32,932 nucleotides of DNA from Sulfuricurvum sp. (GTDB taxonomy: Bacteria; Campylobacterota; Campylobacteria; Campylobacterales; Sulfurimonadaceae), in NCBI GenBank assembly GCA_003245815.1, contig QKCD01000057.1:1-32932 (forward strand), read 5' to 3'. The notes under the pieces were generated by a model. The model did not search any database. It saw nothing but the letters and a program-made list of their open reading frames with translations, and was not told the DNA's origin. A program made the translations under genes and the position numbers. This document shows, in pieces, positions 24,833 through 32,932 of this stretch (position 1 is the first letter of the stretch; every line of letters begins with the position of its first letter).

Positions 24833-26130
24833 GGACGCTTCTCCTCTTCTTCAAACACGAGTTGCCCCGTCTGCAGGGCCAGCCGGTAGGCCGAACCGAT
24901 CCATAGGGCGCGCAGCACAGCCAGTGCGACGCTCTCCTGGGTCACTTCGCGGGAGCTGTTGACCAGGTCGAGCCACTGCCGCTTGCCGGCGATGAAGAGC
25001 CGGGTGTAGGAGGCCATAACCCTGTAGGCGGCCTCGACGGTGCGCTCTATACTCTCCATCTGCTCCAGCGCCGCATGGTAGTCGGTGTAGTCGCGTACGA
25101 GGCCCTCCTTGAGTTCCTGGGTCTTGACCCCCATCTCGTCCTGGGCCTGCAGCACCTTGAAGCGGGCGCGTTCCATCTCCGAAAGGGCGGAAAAGCCGGC
25201 GCCGGGATTGAAGGTGAGGGCGGCATAGACGAAGGTGTCGTTGCCGACGTCATCGGCGTAGAGCGAGCCGTGCTGGTGTTCGGCGCGAACGGAGAGGTTG
25301 GGCATGACGGCGGCGTCAGCCTGCTGCTGCTCCGCCTCGGCCGTGCCGATTTTGGCCATCACTCTTTGCAATGCGGGGTGCGTCTGCAGCAGTGCCTCGG
25401 TCATCGCCTCGATCGGGCGCTCCTGCTGCAGGAGTGGGTCGTCTTCAAAACCGACGGCGCATTGCAGGGACTCGCCCGTCAGCAGCTCAAGCTGCGCTTT
25501 GGCCATCCGCGAGCGGGCCCGGGCCGCCGTCAGGTCCGAACCGATCTGGGCGATGCGCGATTCGAGCAGCTCCCGGTCCGACTCTGAAGAGACCCCCGCG
25601 CCGATACGCCGTTCAAGCATCTGCGCCAGGGTTTCGAGCTGCTCCCTCCCCTCGCTGAAGCCTGCGATCTCCCCCTCCGCCTGGATGTAGGTCTGGAGCA
25701 TCTCCACGATCCGCTCGGCCAGGGCGTAGCCGCTCTCTCCGAGGGTGAAGCGGGCCTCTTCTTTCTGGGAGAGGGCGTAGGCCCGTGTCGCGTCGAGCTT
25801 GCCCCCGGTCCAGAGGGGCTGCTCCAGCCTCAGGGTCGCGCCCATGCGCCCCGCCCTCTGGGCGATGTCGATGGTGGGGGTGGGGAAGTAGTTCCACTTG
25901 GCGCTTTGCACCTGGGCGTCCGCCGCCAGGATCAACTGACGCGAGGCGTGGATGCTCGGGTAGTTGCGGTATCCCGCCCGGAGCAGGGCACCCACGTCGG
26001 TCATGCACTGCTGTGCGCTTCCCACCGGCTGATAGCGATCATAGGGGGCGGATGCGGTGCGGTTCTGGTCCGGCGTGTCGGCGCAGAGCAGGGGAATACC
26101 CAGGAAGAGAATTAAGAGGCCATACCGCAT
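24829..26130 (-). CDS. TolC-family outer-membrane efflux protein
   Basis: The 433-aa product (start MRYGLLILFLGIPLLCA, a signal peptide) is the outer-membrane channel of the adhesin secretion system. The two-fold helical repeat typical of outer-membrane efflux proteins is visible: long Glu/Gln/Ala-rich helices, with FPTPTIDIAQRAG and MPNLSVRAEHQHGS as the beta-barrel strand entries of each half. The start at 26130 has AAGGAG 9 bases upstream; the frame opens 17 codons earlier without support. It is the first gene of the operon. Confidence 0.9.
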   Translation of the reverse strand: MRYGLLILFLGIPLLCADTPDQNRTASAPYDRYQPVGSAQQCMTDVGALLRAGYRNYPSIHASRQLILAADAQVQSAKWNYFPTPTIDIAQRAGRMGATLRLEQPLWTGGKLDATRAYALSQKEEARFTLGESGYALAERIVEMLQTYIQAEGEIAGFSEGREQLETLAQMLERRIGAGVSSESDRELLESRIAQIGSDLTAARARSRMAKAQLELLTGESLQCAVGFEDDPLLQQERPIEAMTEALLQTHPALQRVMAKIGTAEAEQQQADAAVMPNLSVRAEHQHGSLYADDVGNDTFVYAALTFNPGAGFSALSEMERARFKVLQAQDEMGVKTQELKEGLVRDYTDYHAALEQMESIERTVEAAYRVMASYTRLFIAGKRQWLDLVNSSREVTQESVALAVLRALWIGSAYRLALQTGQLVFEEEEKRP

Positions 26131-26423
26131 CGCCACTCCTTCTATGAAACGGATGAATTGTCGAACCCTCAGACGTGGCACACCCCGGCTGCAGCCGGCA
26201 GGGTGGCATTTTGAACGCCTGGTTCGGGTAAACGGTGCCCATTATATTGAAACTGCTATGAGGGGTGTATTAAGCGCCGCTTATGAACCGATTGCCATCG
26301 ACGTAAAGGTGACACACTGCGGCCCCTCCCGCCCTAAGCGGCCGTTTTAATGGGAAATCAAAAGAAGAGTGGGTAGAATCGCATCATTTACGGCGCGACA
26401 CGTATGGGGAGAAGTACAAGACC
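26131..26423. promoter_or_regulatory. Divergent tolC/trpG intergenic region
   Basis: No convincing gene lies here. A minus-strand TATAAT (26241-26246) probably serves the tolC operon with a leader of roughly 100 nt. That leader contains a perfect 14-bp palindrome, CCGGCTGCAGCCGG (26185-26198), flanked by CACC and GGTG. On the plus strand, TAGAAT (26374-26379) about 45 bases before the trpG ATG is a plausible -10. Confidence 0.5.
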
Positions 26424-26993
26424 ATGGTCCTGATGATCGACAACTATGACAGTTTTACCTACAACATCGTCCAGTACTGCCTGGAACTTGGAGCGGATCT
26501 CAAGGTGATCCGCAACGACGAGATGAGCGTCGACGAGATCGCAGCCCTGAATCCGGAGAAGATCATCATCTCCCCCGGCCCGGCGACACCGGATGATGCC
26601 GGGGTGAGCCTCGAAGTGATCGACCGCTTCAAGGAGACGACCCCGATCCTGGGGATCTGCCTGGGGCACCAGAGCATCGCCCAGGCGTTCGGGGGCAAGG
26701 TCGTCCGGGCGAAGAACATGATGCACGGCAAGACCTCAAAGGTCGAGCGCGAAGGGGAGTGCCTGCTCTTCAAGAAAGTGCCAGAGATCTTTACGGCAAC
26801 CCGTTACCACTCGCTGACCGTTGATCCCGAGGGGCTGCCCGAGACGATCGTGCCGACGGCCTACAGCATGGATGACCATGAGATCATGGCCTTGCAGATC
26901 AAGGACCGGCCGATCTACGGCGTTCAGTTCCATCCCGAATCGATCATGAGCGAATTCGGCTACGAAATCCTGGAGAACTTCCTGAAACTATGA
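26424..26993 (+). CDS. trpG: Anthranilate/aminodeoxychorismate synthase glutamine amidotransferase component
   Basis: The 189-aa class I glutamine amidotransferase supplies ammonia to chorismate-derived synthases for tryptophan and/or folate. It begins VLMIDNYDSFTYNIVQY and has IIISPGPATPDDAG, the nucleophile elbow GICLGHQS (Cys78), and the His/Glu pair in VQFHPESIMSE. All catalytic residues are present and the length is standard. The synthase partner (TrpE or PabB) is not in this window, so TrpG and PabA cannot be told apart. GGAG lies upstream of the ATG. Its stop overlaps the next start as ATGA. Confidence 0.92.
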   Translation: MVLMIDNYDSFTYNIVQYCLELGADLKVIRNDEMSVDEIAALNPEKIIISPGPATPDDAGVSLEVIDRFKETTPILGICLGHQSIAQAFGGKVVRAKNMMHGKTSKVEREGECLLFKKVPEIFTATRYHSLTVDPEGLPETIVPTAYSMDDHEIMALQIKDRPIYGVQFHPESIMSEFGYEILENFLKL

Positions 26994-28201
26994 GCGGATG
27001 GCGCATCTTCCTCGTCTTCCTTGGGGTTGATGCACTGGTCCTGTTCCTCGAGAGCGGCGGGATCTCGATCAGCTACCGTGAAGCCCGCACCTTCTACGAA
27101 TCCGACTCCCTCCTACACCTGCTCATCCAGGGGTCGGTCGCCCTCTTCGGCCAGACCGACCTGGCGCTGCGCCTTCCGACGATCGTCATGCACCTGCTCT
27201 CCGCGATCCTCTTTTTCGAAATCTCGGGACGCTATCTCAAACGGGACTCCGACCGTCTCTGGCTGGTGGCGATCTTTATGCTGCTGCCGGGTGTCAGCAG
27301 TTCGGCGCTGCTGGTGGACAACAGCGCCCTCGTGATCCTGATCCTGCTGCTCTTCGTCTATTTCTGGGAGTGGCGGCAGTGGGCCGCAATGGCGCTGGCG
27401 GTACCAATGCTCTGCATCGACGGTGCCTTCTCCCCGCTCTACCTCGGCCTCTTTATCTTCGGCCTCTACCGGCGCGAGCGTCTGCTGATCACCGTAGCAT
27501 CGTTCCTTTTCGTACTGAGTCTCTATCTGCACGGTTTTGACGCCCACGGGACCCCCAAGGGGCATTTCCTCGATACGCTGGGGCTCTATGCGGTGATCTT
27601 TTCGCCGATCGTTTTCATCTACCTCGTCTATACGCTTTTTCGGCATTATGTTTTAAAGCACTTTACGCTGCTCTGGTTCCTGGCAACGGTACCGTTGCTG
27701 CTCTCGCTGCTGCTCTCTTTCCGGCAGGTACTGGAAATTCAGCTCTTCGCCCCCTACCTGATCCTGGCGATGCCCCTGGCGGCGCGCTCCTTTTTTCACT
27801 CCTACCGGGTACGTCTGAAGATCTACCGCCAGAAGTACCGGCTGATCTTCGGGGTGTCGCTGGCCCTGCTGGTCGTCAACGCCCTGCTGGTCTTTTTCAA
27901 CAAGGAGGTCTACCTCTTCCTGCAGCCCGACCAGAAACATTTCGCCCACCGTCAGCATGTGGCCAAGGAGCTGGCACACGCTTTGAAGGCGCGGGGGATC
28001 ACCTGTGTGGATTCCGACGATCCCCGGATGCAGCTGCGGTTGCGTTTCTACGGGATCGGGGAGTGTTCGGAGTACCGGATGCGCGAAGGATCCTACTCCG
28101 AGGGAGAAAATGTAACGATTAGTTACAGCAGATATGTCGCTTATCGGGTAAATGTCACCAAAATACCCAAAAATGGAGATTCTTACCCCTCTGAACCTTA
28201 A
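26990..28201 (+). CDS. Multi-pass membrane protein, ArnT/PMT-like glycosyltransferase candidate
   Basis: The 403-aa product has about nine to ten hydrophobic segments, then a soluble C-terminal tail (about 320-403). An early loop SISYREARTFYESDSLLHLLIQGSVALFGQTDLALRLP resembles the first periplasmic loop of PMT_2/ArnT-type glycosyltransferases, where acidic residues are catalytic and the E-A-RTFYES pattern and LALRLPTI are typical. The lipid-linked sugar donor and acceptor are unknown. Translational overlap (ATGA) with the amidotransferase implies co-expression. An alternative is a membrane protein of unknown function; family assignment is moderate. Confidence 0.68.
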   Translation: MSGWRIFLVFLGVDALVLFLESGGISISYREARTFYESDSLLHLLIQGSVALFGQTDLALRLPTIVMHLLSAILFFEISGRYLKRDSDRLWLVAIFMLLPGVSSSALLVDNSALVILILLLFVYFWEWRQWAAMALAVPMLCIDGAFSPLYLGLFIFGLYRRERLLITVASFLFVLSLYLHGFDAHGTPKGHFLDTLGLYAVIFSPIVFIYLVYTLFRHYVLKHFTLLWFLATVPLLLSLLLSFRQVLEIQLFAPYLILAMPLAARSFFHSYRVRLKIYRQKYRLIFGVSLALLVVNALLVFFNKEVYLFLQPDQKHFAHRQHVAKELAHALKARGITCVDSDDPRMQLRLRFYGIGECSEYRMREGSYSEGENVTISYSRYVAYRVNVTKIPKNGDSYPSEP

Positions 28202-28227
28202 CGAAAGCTAATCGGTATCATAAACCG

Positions 28228-28236
28228 TGATATAAT
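28228..28236 (+). promoter_or_regulatory. Extended -10 promoter of aclBA
   Basis: TGATATAAT, a perfect extended -10, lies about 30 bases before the aclB ATG, which has AAGGAG at 28257-28262. No -35 match is seen, as at the glnD and mqnE promoters. Confidence 0.65.
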
Positions 28237-28266
28237 CTCCACTAACATATTTTAGAAGGAGTTGCA

Positions 28267-29586
28267 ATGGCTCAAAGAGCGATTCGTGAATACGACGGCA
28301 AAGCAATTTTCTCCAAACACTGGGAAAAATATTTCAGCGGTTTCCACTACGGTTTTAAATCGGTACTGGTCACCAGCGGTGCGGAACTGCTCGCAAAAGC
28401 TGAAGAACATGGCTTCGAGTGGCTGAAGCAGGAAGCACTGGTTGCCAAGCCGGACATGCTGTTTGGTAAGCGCGGTAAAAACAACCTGGTACTTTTCAGA
28501 ACGAACAAACCGGGTGACGTTACCCTGGCAGACGCTGCCAAATGGATCGACGAGAAGATGTCCCACGACGTCACGCTGCTCTCCGGCCAGCACGGCAGAC
28601 TGACGCACTTCGTCGTAGAGCCTTTCACGCCGCACACTCAAGAGCAGGAGTACTACATCTCTGCAACGACCGTCGGTGAAGACGACGTCCTCTACATGTC
28701 TGCAGAAGGCGGCATGGAAGTCGAAGAGGGTTGGGACGAGAAGGTTAACGAAGTGGCGATCCCCATCACGATGAGCGACGCCGACATGGAACACGCGATC
28801 CGCGCCAACGTTCCCGCTGATATCCCGGCAGCCAACAAAGAGAGCTTTACCTCTTTCGCGATCGCGTTCTTCAAGTTCTACCGCGACCTGAACTTCGCTT
28901 ACCTCGAGATCAACCCGATCGTCATGCTCGCCAACAACGAAATGGCGATCCTCGACCTCGTGGCGCGCCTTGACGACACGGCGGGCTTCATGATGGGCGA
29001 CGCATGGTGCGGCGCCGAGTACCCGACGGCATTCGGTATGGAAGACCAGTCCCCGGAAGAGAAAGCGATCGCCGAAGCGGACGCGAAGTCCGGCGCATCC
29101 CTGAAACTGACGATTCTCAACCCGATGGGCCGCATCTGGACGATGGTCGCCGGCGGCGGTGCTTCTGTCGTTTACGCCGATACGATTGCCGACCTCTCCG
29201 GTGACGTCAAAGACCTGGCGAACTACGGCGAGTACTCCGGCGGTCCGACAACGGGCGAGACGAAGTTCTACGCGGAAACGGTCCTTGACCTGATGACCCG
29301 CCACAAAGACACCAAAGGCCGCGACAAGATCCTCATCATCGGCGGTGCAATTGCGAACTTCACCGACGTTGCAAAGACTTTTACCGGCATCATCCAGGCG
29401 TTTGAAAGCTACGCAGACAAGATGAAAGCGCACAACACGCGTATCTACGTACGCCGCGGTGGACCGAACTACGAAAAGGGTCTCAAGGATATCAAAGAAG
29501 CAGCGGACCGCCTCGGTCTGTACATTGAAGTTTATGGGCCGGAAACTCACGTCACTGACATCGTGCGTATGGCTCTCGAGAAGTAA
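28267..29586 (+). CDS. aclB: ATP-citrate lyase, small (ATP-grasp) subunit
   Basis: AclB and AclA cleave citrate to acetyl-CoA and oxaloacetate using ATP, the key step of the reductive TCA cycle. The 439-aa product resembles the N-terminal ATP-grasp part of eukaryotic ACLY: AIREYDGKAIFSKHW, then ATP-grasp elements FVVEPFTPHTQEQEYYISA and AYLEINPIVML, and the citrate-binding domain MVAGGGASVVYADTIADLS with GEYSGGPTTGETKFYAETVLDL. It is followed 11 bases later by aclA. The extended -10 and consensus ribosome-binding site fit high expression. Confidence 0.95.
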   Translation: MAQRAIREYDGKAIFSKHWEKYFSGFHYGFKSVLVTSGAELLAKAEEHGFEWLKQEALVAKPDMLFGKRGKNNLVLFRTNKPGDVTLADAAKWIDEKMSHDVTLLSGQHGRLTHFVVEPFTPHTQEQEYYISATTVGEDDVLYMSAEGGMEVEEGWDEKVNEVAIPITMSDADMEHAIRANVPADIPAANKESFTSFAIAFFKFYRDLNFAYLEINPIVMLANNEMAILDLVARLDDTAGFMMGDAWCGAEYPTAFGMEDQSPEEKAIAEADAKSGASLKLTILNPMGRIWTMVAGGGASVVYADTIADLSGDVKDLANYGEYSGGPTTGETKFYAETVLDLMTRHKDTKGRDKILIIGGAIANFTDVAKTFTGIIQAFESYADKMKAHNTRIYVRRGGPNYEKGLKDIKEAADRLGLYIEVYGPETHVTDIVRMALEK

Positions 29587-29597
29587 GGAGAACGATA

Positions 29598-31415
29598 ATG
29601 GGTGCACTTTTTACTAAAGATACACAAGCGATTTTTTGGAACAACAATGCGAGCGCGATCCAGCGCATGCTGGACTACGACTACGTCATCAGCCGTGAGA
29701 AGCCGTCCGTTGCGGCGATCGTAGCTCCGACATCCAACAACAAATTCGAAAAGTTCTTCTACGGCCCGGACGAGATCATGGTACCGGTGTTCCGCAACAC
29801 GACGGATGCGGCGGCAGCTCATCCGAACGCGGACGTCCTGCTGAACTTCGCCTCCTTCCGTACGGCGTACGACGTCACGATGGAAGCGATCAGCCTCAAA
29901 GGCCAGTTCAAGACGATCATGGTCACGGCGGAAGGTATCCCGGAGCGTCTTGCCCGTGGTATGAATCAGGCGGCACGTGACGCCGGTGTCACGGTTATCG
30001 GGCCGGCAACGGTCGGCGGTATCGCACCGGGTGCATTCAAGATCGCAAACGTCGGCGGTACGATCGAGAACATCATCAACTCCAAGCTCCACCGTGCAGG
30101 TTCCTGTGGCCTGGTGACGCGCTCCGGCGGTCTCTTCAACGAGCTCTCCAACATCATCTCCATCAATGCCGACGGCATTGCCGAGGGTGTTGCGATCGGC
30201 GGCGACCGCTTCGTCGGTTCCGTCTTCATCGACAACCTGCTCCGTATGCAGAACAACCCGCAGGTCAAATACATGATCCTGCTCGGCGAAGTTGGCGGTA
30301 CGGAAGAGTACAAAGTGATCGAAGCGGTCAAGTCCGGCAAGATCACGAAACCGATTATCGCGTGGTGTATCGGTACGATCGCCAAGCACTTCAGCTCCGG
30401 TGTCCAGTTCGGTCACGCGGGTGCTTCCGCGAATGCCGACGCTGAGACAGCGGCTGCGAAGAACAAGGCGATGGCGGAAGCCGGTATCTACGTACCGGAA
30501 TCCTTCAACGACCTTCCGGCGAAGATCAACGAGGTCTACACGAAGCTGAAAGCAGAAGGCGTGATCGGCGAGATCGAAGAGCCGGCACTGCGCGAAGTTC
30601 CGAAAGTACGCCGCGCGAAGCAGTTCATCTGTACGATCTCCGATGACCGCGGTGACGAGGCGACCTACGCCGGTTACCCGATCAGCTCCGTCGCGACTCC
30701 GGACACGGGCTTCGGCATCGGCGATGTCGTATCCCTGCTCTGGTTCAAGAAACGCTACCCGCAGTGGGCGACGCAGTTTATCGAAACGGTCATCAAGACT
30801 GTTGCAGACCACGGTCCGGCAGTTTCCGGTGCACACAACGCGAAGGTCACGGCCCGTGCCGGTAAAGACGTTATCTCGTCACTGGTCACCGGTCTTCTGA
30901 CGATCGGACCGCGTTTCGGCGGCGCGATCGACGACGCGGCACGCTACTTCAAGTACGCGAACGACAACGGCATGAGCCCGGCGGAGTTCATCGACTACAT
31001 GAAGAAAGAAGGGAAAACGATCTCCGGCATCGGTCACCGTATCAAGTCCGTCCGCAACCCGGACCTGCGCGTCAGCGGCCTGAAAAAGTTCGCGGCTGAA
31101 AACTTCCCGTCAACGCCGTTGCTTGAATACGCGCTTGAAGTCGAAAAACTGACGACGTCCAAAAAGGACAACCTGATCCTCAACGTCGACGGTACCATCG
31201 GTATCCTGATGGTCGACATGTGGCGTGCCCTGGGCTACACCGAAGAGGAGATCGACGGCTTCATCGACGCGGGTGCGCTCAACGCATTCTTCGTTGTCGG
31301 TCGCTCCATCGGCTTCATCGGCCACATCCTTGACGAAAAACGTCTCGGCATGCCGATGTACCGCCATCCGACAGACGACATCCTCTACAACGTCGAACAG
31401 GCGGAAGAGCTCTAA
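29598..31415 (+). CDS. aclA: ATP-citrate lyase, large (CoA-ligase/citrate synthase-like) subunit
   Basis: The 605-aa product has a CoA-binding domain (about 1-150), a succinyl-CoA synthetase alpha-like domain with catalytic phosphohistidine His273 in FGHAGASAN, and a citrate-synthase-like domain (about 345-605) showing GPRFGGAIDDAARYF and GIGHRIKSV, which forms the citryl-CoA cleavage site. GGAGAACGATA precedes the ATG. A GAGCTC-TAA-GAGCTC self-complement spans the stop codon. Together with aclB it marks autotrophic carbon fixation through the reductive TCA cycle. Confidence 0.96.
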   Translation: MGALFTKDTQAIFWNNNASAIQRMLDYDYVISREKPSVAAIVAPTSNNKFEKFFYGPDEIMVPVFRNTTDAAAAHPNADVLLNFASFRTAYDVTMEAISLKGQFKTIMVTAEGIPERLARGMNQAARDAGVTVIGPATVGGIAPGAFKIANVGGTIENIINSKLHRAGSCGLVTRSGGLFNELSNIISINADGIAEGVAIGGDRFVGSVFIDNLLRMQNNPQVKYMILLGEVGGTEEYKVIEAVKSGKITKPIIAWCIGTIAKHFSSGVQFGHAGASANADAETAAAKNKAMAEAGIYVPESFNDLPAKINEVYTKLKAEGVIGEIEEPALREVPKVRRAKQFICTISDDRGDEATYAGYPISSVATPDTGFGIGDVVSLLWFKKRYPQWATQFIETVIKTVADHGPAVSGAHNAKVTARAGKDVISSLVTGLLTIGPRFGGAIDDAARYFKYANDNGMSPAEFIDYMKKEGKTISGIGHRIKSVRNPDLRVSGLKKFAAENFPSTPLLEYALEVEKLTTSKKDNLILNVDGTIGILMVDMWRALGYTEEEIDGFIDAGALNAFFVVGRSIGFIGHILDEKRLGMPMYRHPTDDILYNVEQAEEL

Positions 31416-31461
31416 GAGCTCCTCTGCCCCCCATCCAATACGCCTTCCCCAAACGTTCGTT

Positions 31462-31551
31462 TACCGCTCTGCCGATCTCTTTGTGCTATAATGTACGATA
31501 ATCCAGTACCGCTCTGCCGATCTCTTTGTGCTATAATGTACGATAATCCAG
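31462..31551 (+). repeat. Perfect 45-bp tandem duplication carrying a promoter -10
   Basis: Positions 31462-31506 and 31507-31551 are identical, base for base, and directly adjacent. Each unit contains the extended -10 TGCTATAAT (31484-31492 and 31529-31537). The second copy ends 15 bases before the pseudopilin start codon. The result is two potential transcription starts 45 bases apart. Confidence 0.95.
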
Positions 31552-31566
31552 ACAGAGGGAATTTCG

Positions 31567-32148
31567 TTGAAAAAGTCCGCCTTTACCATGCTTGAACTCG
31601 TTTTTGTCATTGTCGTAGTCGGTATTTTGGCAGCGGCACTCATCCCGCGGATGGATCGTGATACGCTATACGAAGCGACGGAACATCTGCTTTCGCATAT
31701 CAAATATACGCAGCATCTGGCCCTGATCGACAATGTGTACGATGCCAACAACGTCAACTGGTTCCAGAATCGCTGGCGCATCACGCTGGACAGTACGAAT
31801 AGCCAGTATGCGATCTCCAAAGGCGTTACGACCAACGGTGTCTATGCGCAAGACCCTTTAAAACATGTTGCGATGAACGGTATGGCTGGTGACAATGATT
31901 ACGACCTAAACGACAAGTACAGTGTTACGATCAATGCCGGAGGCGGGGTCAATACGACGAAACTGGCATTTGACAATCTTGGCCGTCCGTATCTCTTTAC
32001 TGCTGCAAACCCAACGACTCCAACACTGTACCTGCTCACCGCTAACTTTGATATCAATGTTTCCGACGGCACGGAGACGGCTACGATCCGTATGCGTCCC
32101 GAGACCGGTTACGCCTATATCTGCTGGCCAGGCGATACCTGCCCGTAG
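31567..32148 (+). CDS. Type IV pilin-like/type II secretion pseudopilin, first paralogue
   Basis: The 193-aa product starts at a TTG codon (MKKSA), which puts the prepilin peptidase site (KKSA|FTMLE, with Glu5 of the mature protein) in the usual place; AGAGGGA lies upstream. The hydrophobic helix LELVFVIVVVGILAAALIP follows. The C-terminal globular part has FDNLGRPYLF and IRMRPETGYAYICWPGDTCP with two Cys that may form a disulfide. It is probably a GspH-type minor pseudopilin. The N-terminal 55 residues closely resemble those of the next gene. Confidence 0.88.
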   Translation: MKKSAFTMLELVFVIVVVGILAAALIPRMDRDTLYEATEHLLSHIKYTQHLALIDNVYDANNVNWFQNRWRITLDSTNSQYAISKGVTTNGVYAQDPLKHVAMNGMAGDNDYDLNDKYSVTINAGGGVNTTKLAFDNLGRPYLFTAANPTTPTLYLLTANFDINVSDGTETATIRMRPETGYAYICWPGDTCP

Positions 32149-32289
32149 GCAGCGCCCCCGGCTCCACATCCCAATTTCCGCTTTTCCCCCTCAACCTCTC
32201 TGATTTACGTAGTGTCATAGCATAGCTCTTAGCGAGATTTCAGTTTGACTGCATAAAATAACAGTAAAAAATCAAAATAGTTGTTAAAT

Positions 32290-32901
32290 ATGAAAAATGC
32301 CTTTACGCTTCTGGAACTGGTGTTTGTCATTGTGGTCGTCGGGATCCTCGCTGCGGTAGTGATCCCGCGAGTCGAGAGGGACACCCTCTATGAAGCTGCG
32401 GAGCAGCTCGTATCGCATATCCGGCACACCCAGCACCTAGCACTTAACGATAATCTATACCGGGACGATAACGAGACATGGTACAAAGCGATGTGGCGTA
32501 TGAGTTTTCGCAACTGCACCGGTGGGGGAAAATACTATATTGTCTTCAGTGATAGGAATCAGGGAGGCAACGCGGATTATAATGAGCGTGCACGGGACCC
32601 GCTCACTCGTCGGCAGCTCTATGTGAATAACGATTGTAACCAGGAGAACTATACCTATAACGGCGTCATCCTCTCGGAAAAGTATGGCATCGAAGATATC
32701 ATACTCGGCGGCGGTTGCTTCGGAAGTAACCACTATTTTGCTTTCGACCAACTGGGTCGGCCGCACTACGATCTAGTAACACCGCATCATGTTGTGACGA
32801 GCGAATGTACGATCCGGCTGATAGCGGCGGGAGGTGAGGCATTAATTACGATTCAGCCGGAAACGGGATACACCCGCATCGCATCGATAACAGATTATTG
32901 A
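32290..32901 (+). CDS. Type IV pilin-like/type II secretion pseudopilin, second paralogue
   Basis: The 203-aa product begins MKNAFTLLELVFVIVVVG; cleavage is expected at NA|FTLLE, keeping Glu5. The body shares RDTLYEA-E-L-SHI-TQHLAL-DN-Y, FDQLGRP and I-PETGY with the upstream paralogue, but the middle is longer and has four Cys (NCTGGG, NDCNQ, GGCFG, SECTI). I prefer the ATG at 32290 over the in-frame TTG at 32281; neither has a clear ribosome-binding site. A TTGACT and TGCATAAAAT sequence lie at about 32245-32257. Probably a minor pseudopilin; the target machine is not in this window. Confidence 0.87.
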   Translation: MKNAFTLLELVFVIVVVGILAAVVIPRVERDTLYEAAEQLVSHIRHTQHLALNDNLYRDDNETWYKAMWRMSFRNCTGGGKYYIVFSDRNQGGNADYNERARDPLTRRQLYVNNDCNQENYTYNGVILSEKYGIEDIILGGGCFGSNHYFAFDQLGRPHYDLVTPHHVVTSECTIRLIAAGGEALITIQPETGYTRIASITDY

Positions 32902-32924
32902 GCTGAAGCGGCGATCCGCAATAC

Positions 32925-32930
32925 TATAAT
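32925..32930 (+). promoter_or_regulatory. Possible -10 box at the right edge
   Basis: TATAAT lies 24 bases after the second pseudopilin stop codon, suggesting a separately transcribed gene, perhaps another paralogue, just outside the window. Confidence 0.35.
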
Positions 32931-32932
32931 TA

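Noticed and set aside
26057-26350. Plus-strand frame in the tolC/trpG gap
   Set aside because: It starts inside tolC, has no ribosome-binding site, and spans the probable minus-strand promoter and palindrome.
28252-29607. Long minus-strand frames opposite aclB and aclA
   Set aside because: Antisense shadows of two well-recognised genes with no ribosome-binding sites or motifs.
31407-31421. GAGCTC-TAA-GAGCTC as an aclA terminator
   Set aside because: The loop is only three bases, it spans the stop codon and no U tract follows; likely coincidental.

Overview
The window most resembles a chromosomal segment of a chemolithoautotrophic Campylobacterota (Sulfurimonas-like) with an unusually high GC content for that phylum. 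The markers are an ATP-citrate lyase pair in the order aclB-aclA (reductive TCA cycle), the futalosine-route menaquinone enzyme MqnE, a fused IspDF, and extended -10 promoters (TGnTATAAT) without a clear -35. This assignment comes from gene content only.

Layout. (1) Positions 1-700 are AT-rich and unlike the rest. They hold two small minus-strand ORFs separated by a 72-nt element that folds like an integron attC site, with a second core-like site in front of the second ORF, so this looks like the edge of a gene-cassette array. No integrase gene is present in the window. (2) Positions 705-5551, all on the minus strand: a C-terminal remnant of an MBL-fold hydrolase, a periplasmic conserved protein, a 44-codon Lys-rich ORF, pgpA, and an overlapping block ispDF / degenerate response regulator / divergent ATP-sulfurylase-like protein. 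The last two lack hallmark catalytic residues. (3) 5783-8483, plus strand: thiC and an Mrp/ApbC-type Fe-S carrier with altered cysteine motifs. (4) 8843-10012: a secreted Cys-containing protein behind a long leader. (5) 10171-15662, minus strand: glnD, glmS, a patatin-like phospholipase and a small lipoprotein. (6) mqnE, divergent from glnD. (7) 17120-26130: an adhesin system. An OmpA-domain protein and a 1174-aa RTX adhesin on the plus strand converge on a TolC-ABC-HlyD type I secretion operon whose genes overlap by ATGA. (8) 26424-28201: a glutamine amidotransferase (TrpG/PabA) overlapping a multi-pass glycosyltransferase-like membrane protein. (9) 28267-31415: aclB-aclA. (10) 31567-32901: two paralogous pseudopilins, the first behind a perfect 45-bp tandem duplication that carries a promoter -10 box.

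The observations most worth following are the attC-like site and cassettes at the left edge, the coupled pair of motif-degenerate proteins (response regulator without phosphoacceptor Asp, and Sat-like protein without its nucleotide/sulfate motifs), the duplicated promoter before the pseudopilins, and the EF-hand-like loops inside the adhesin repeats. Everything here was read by eye; no database search was run.
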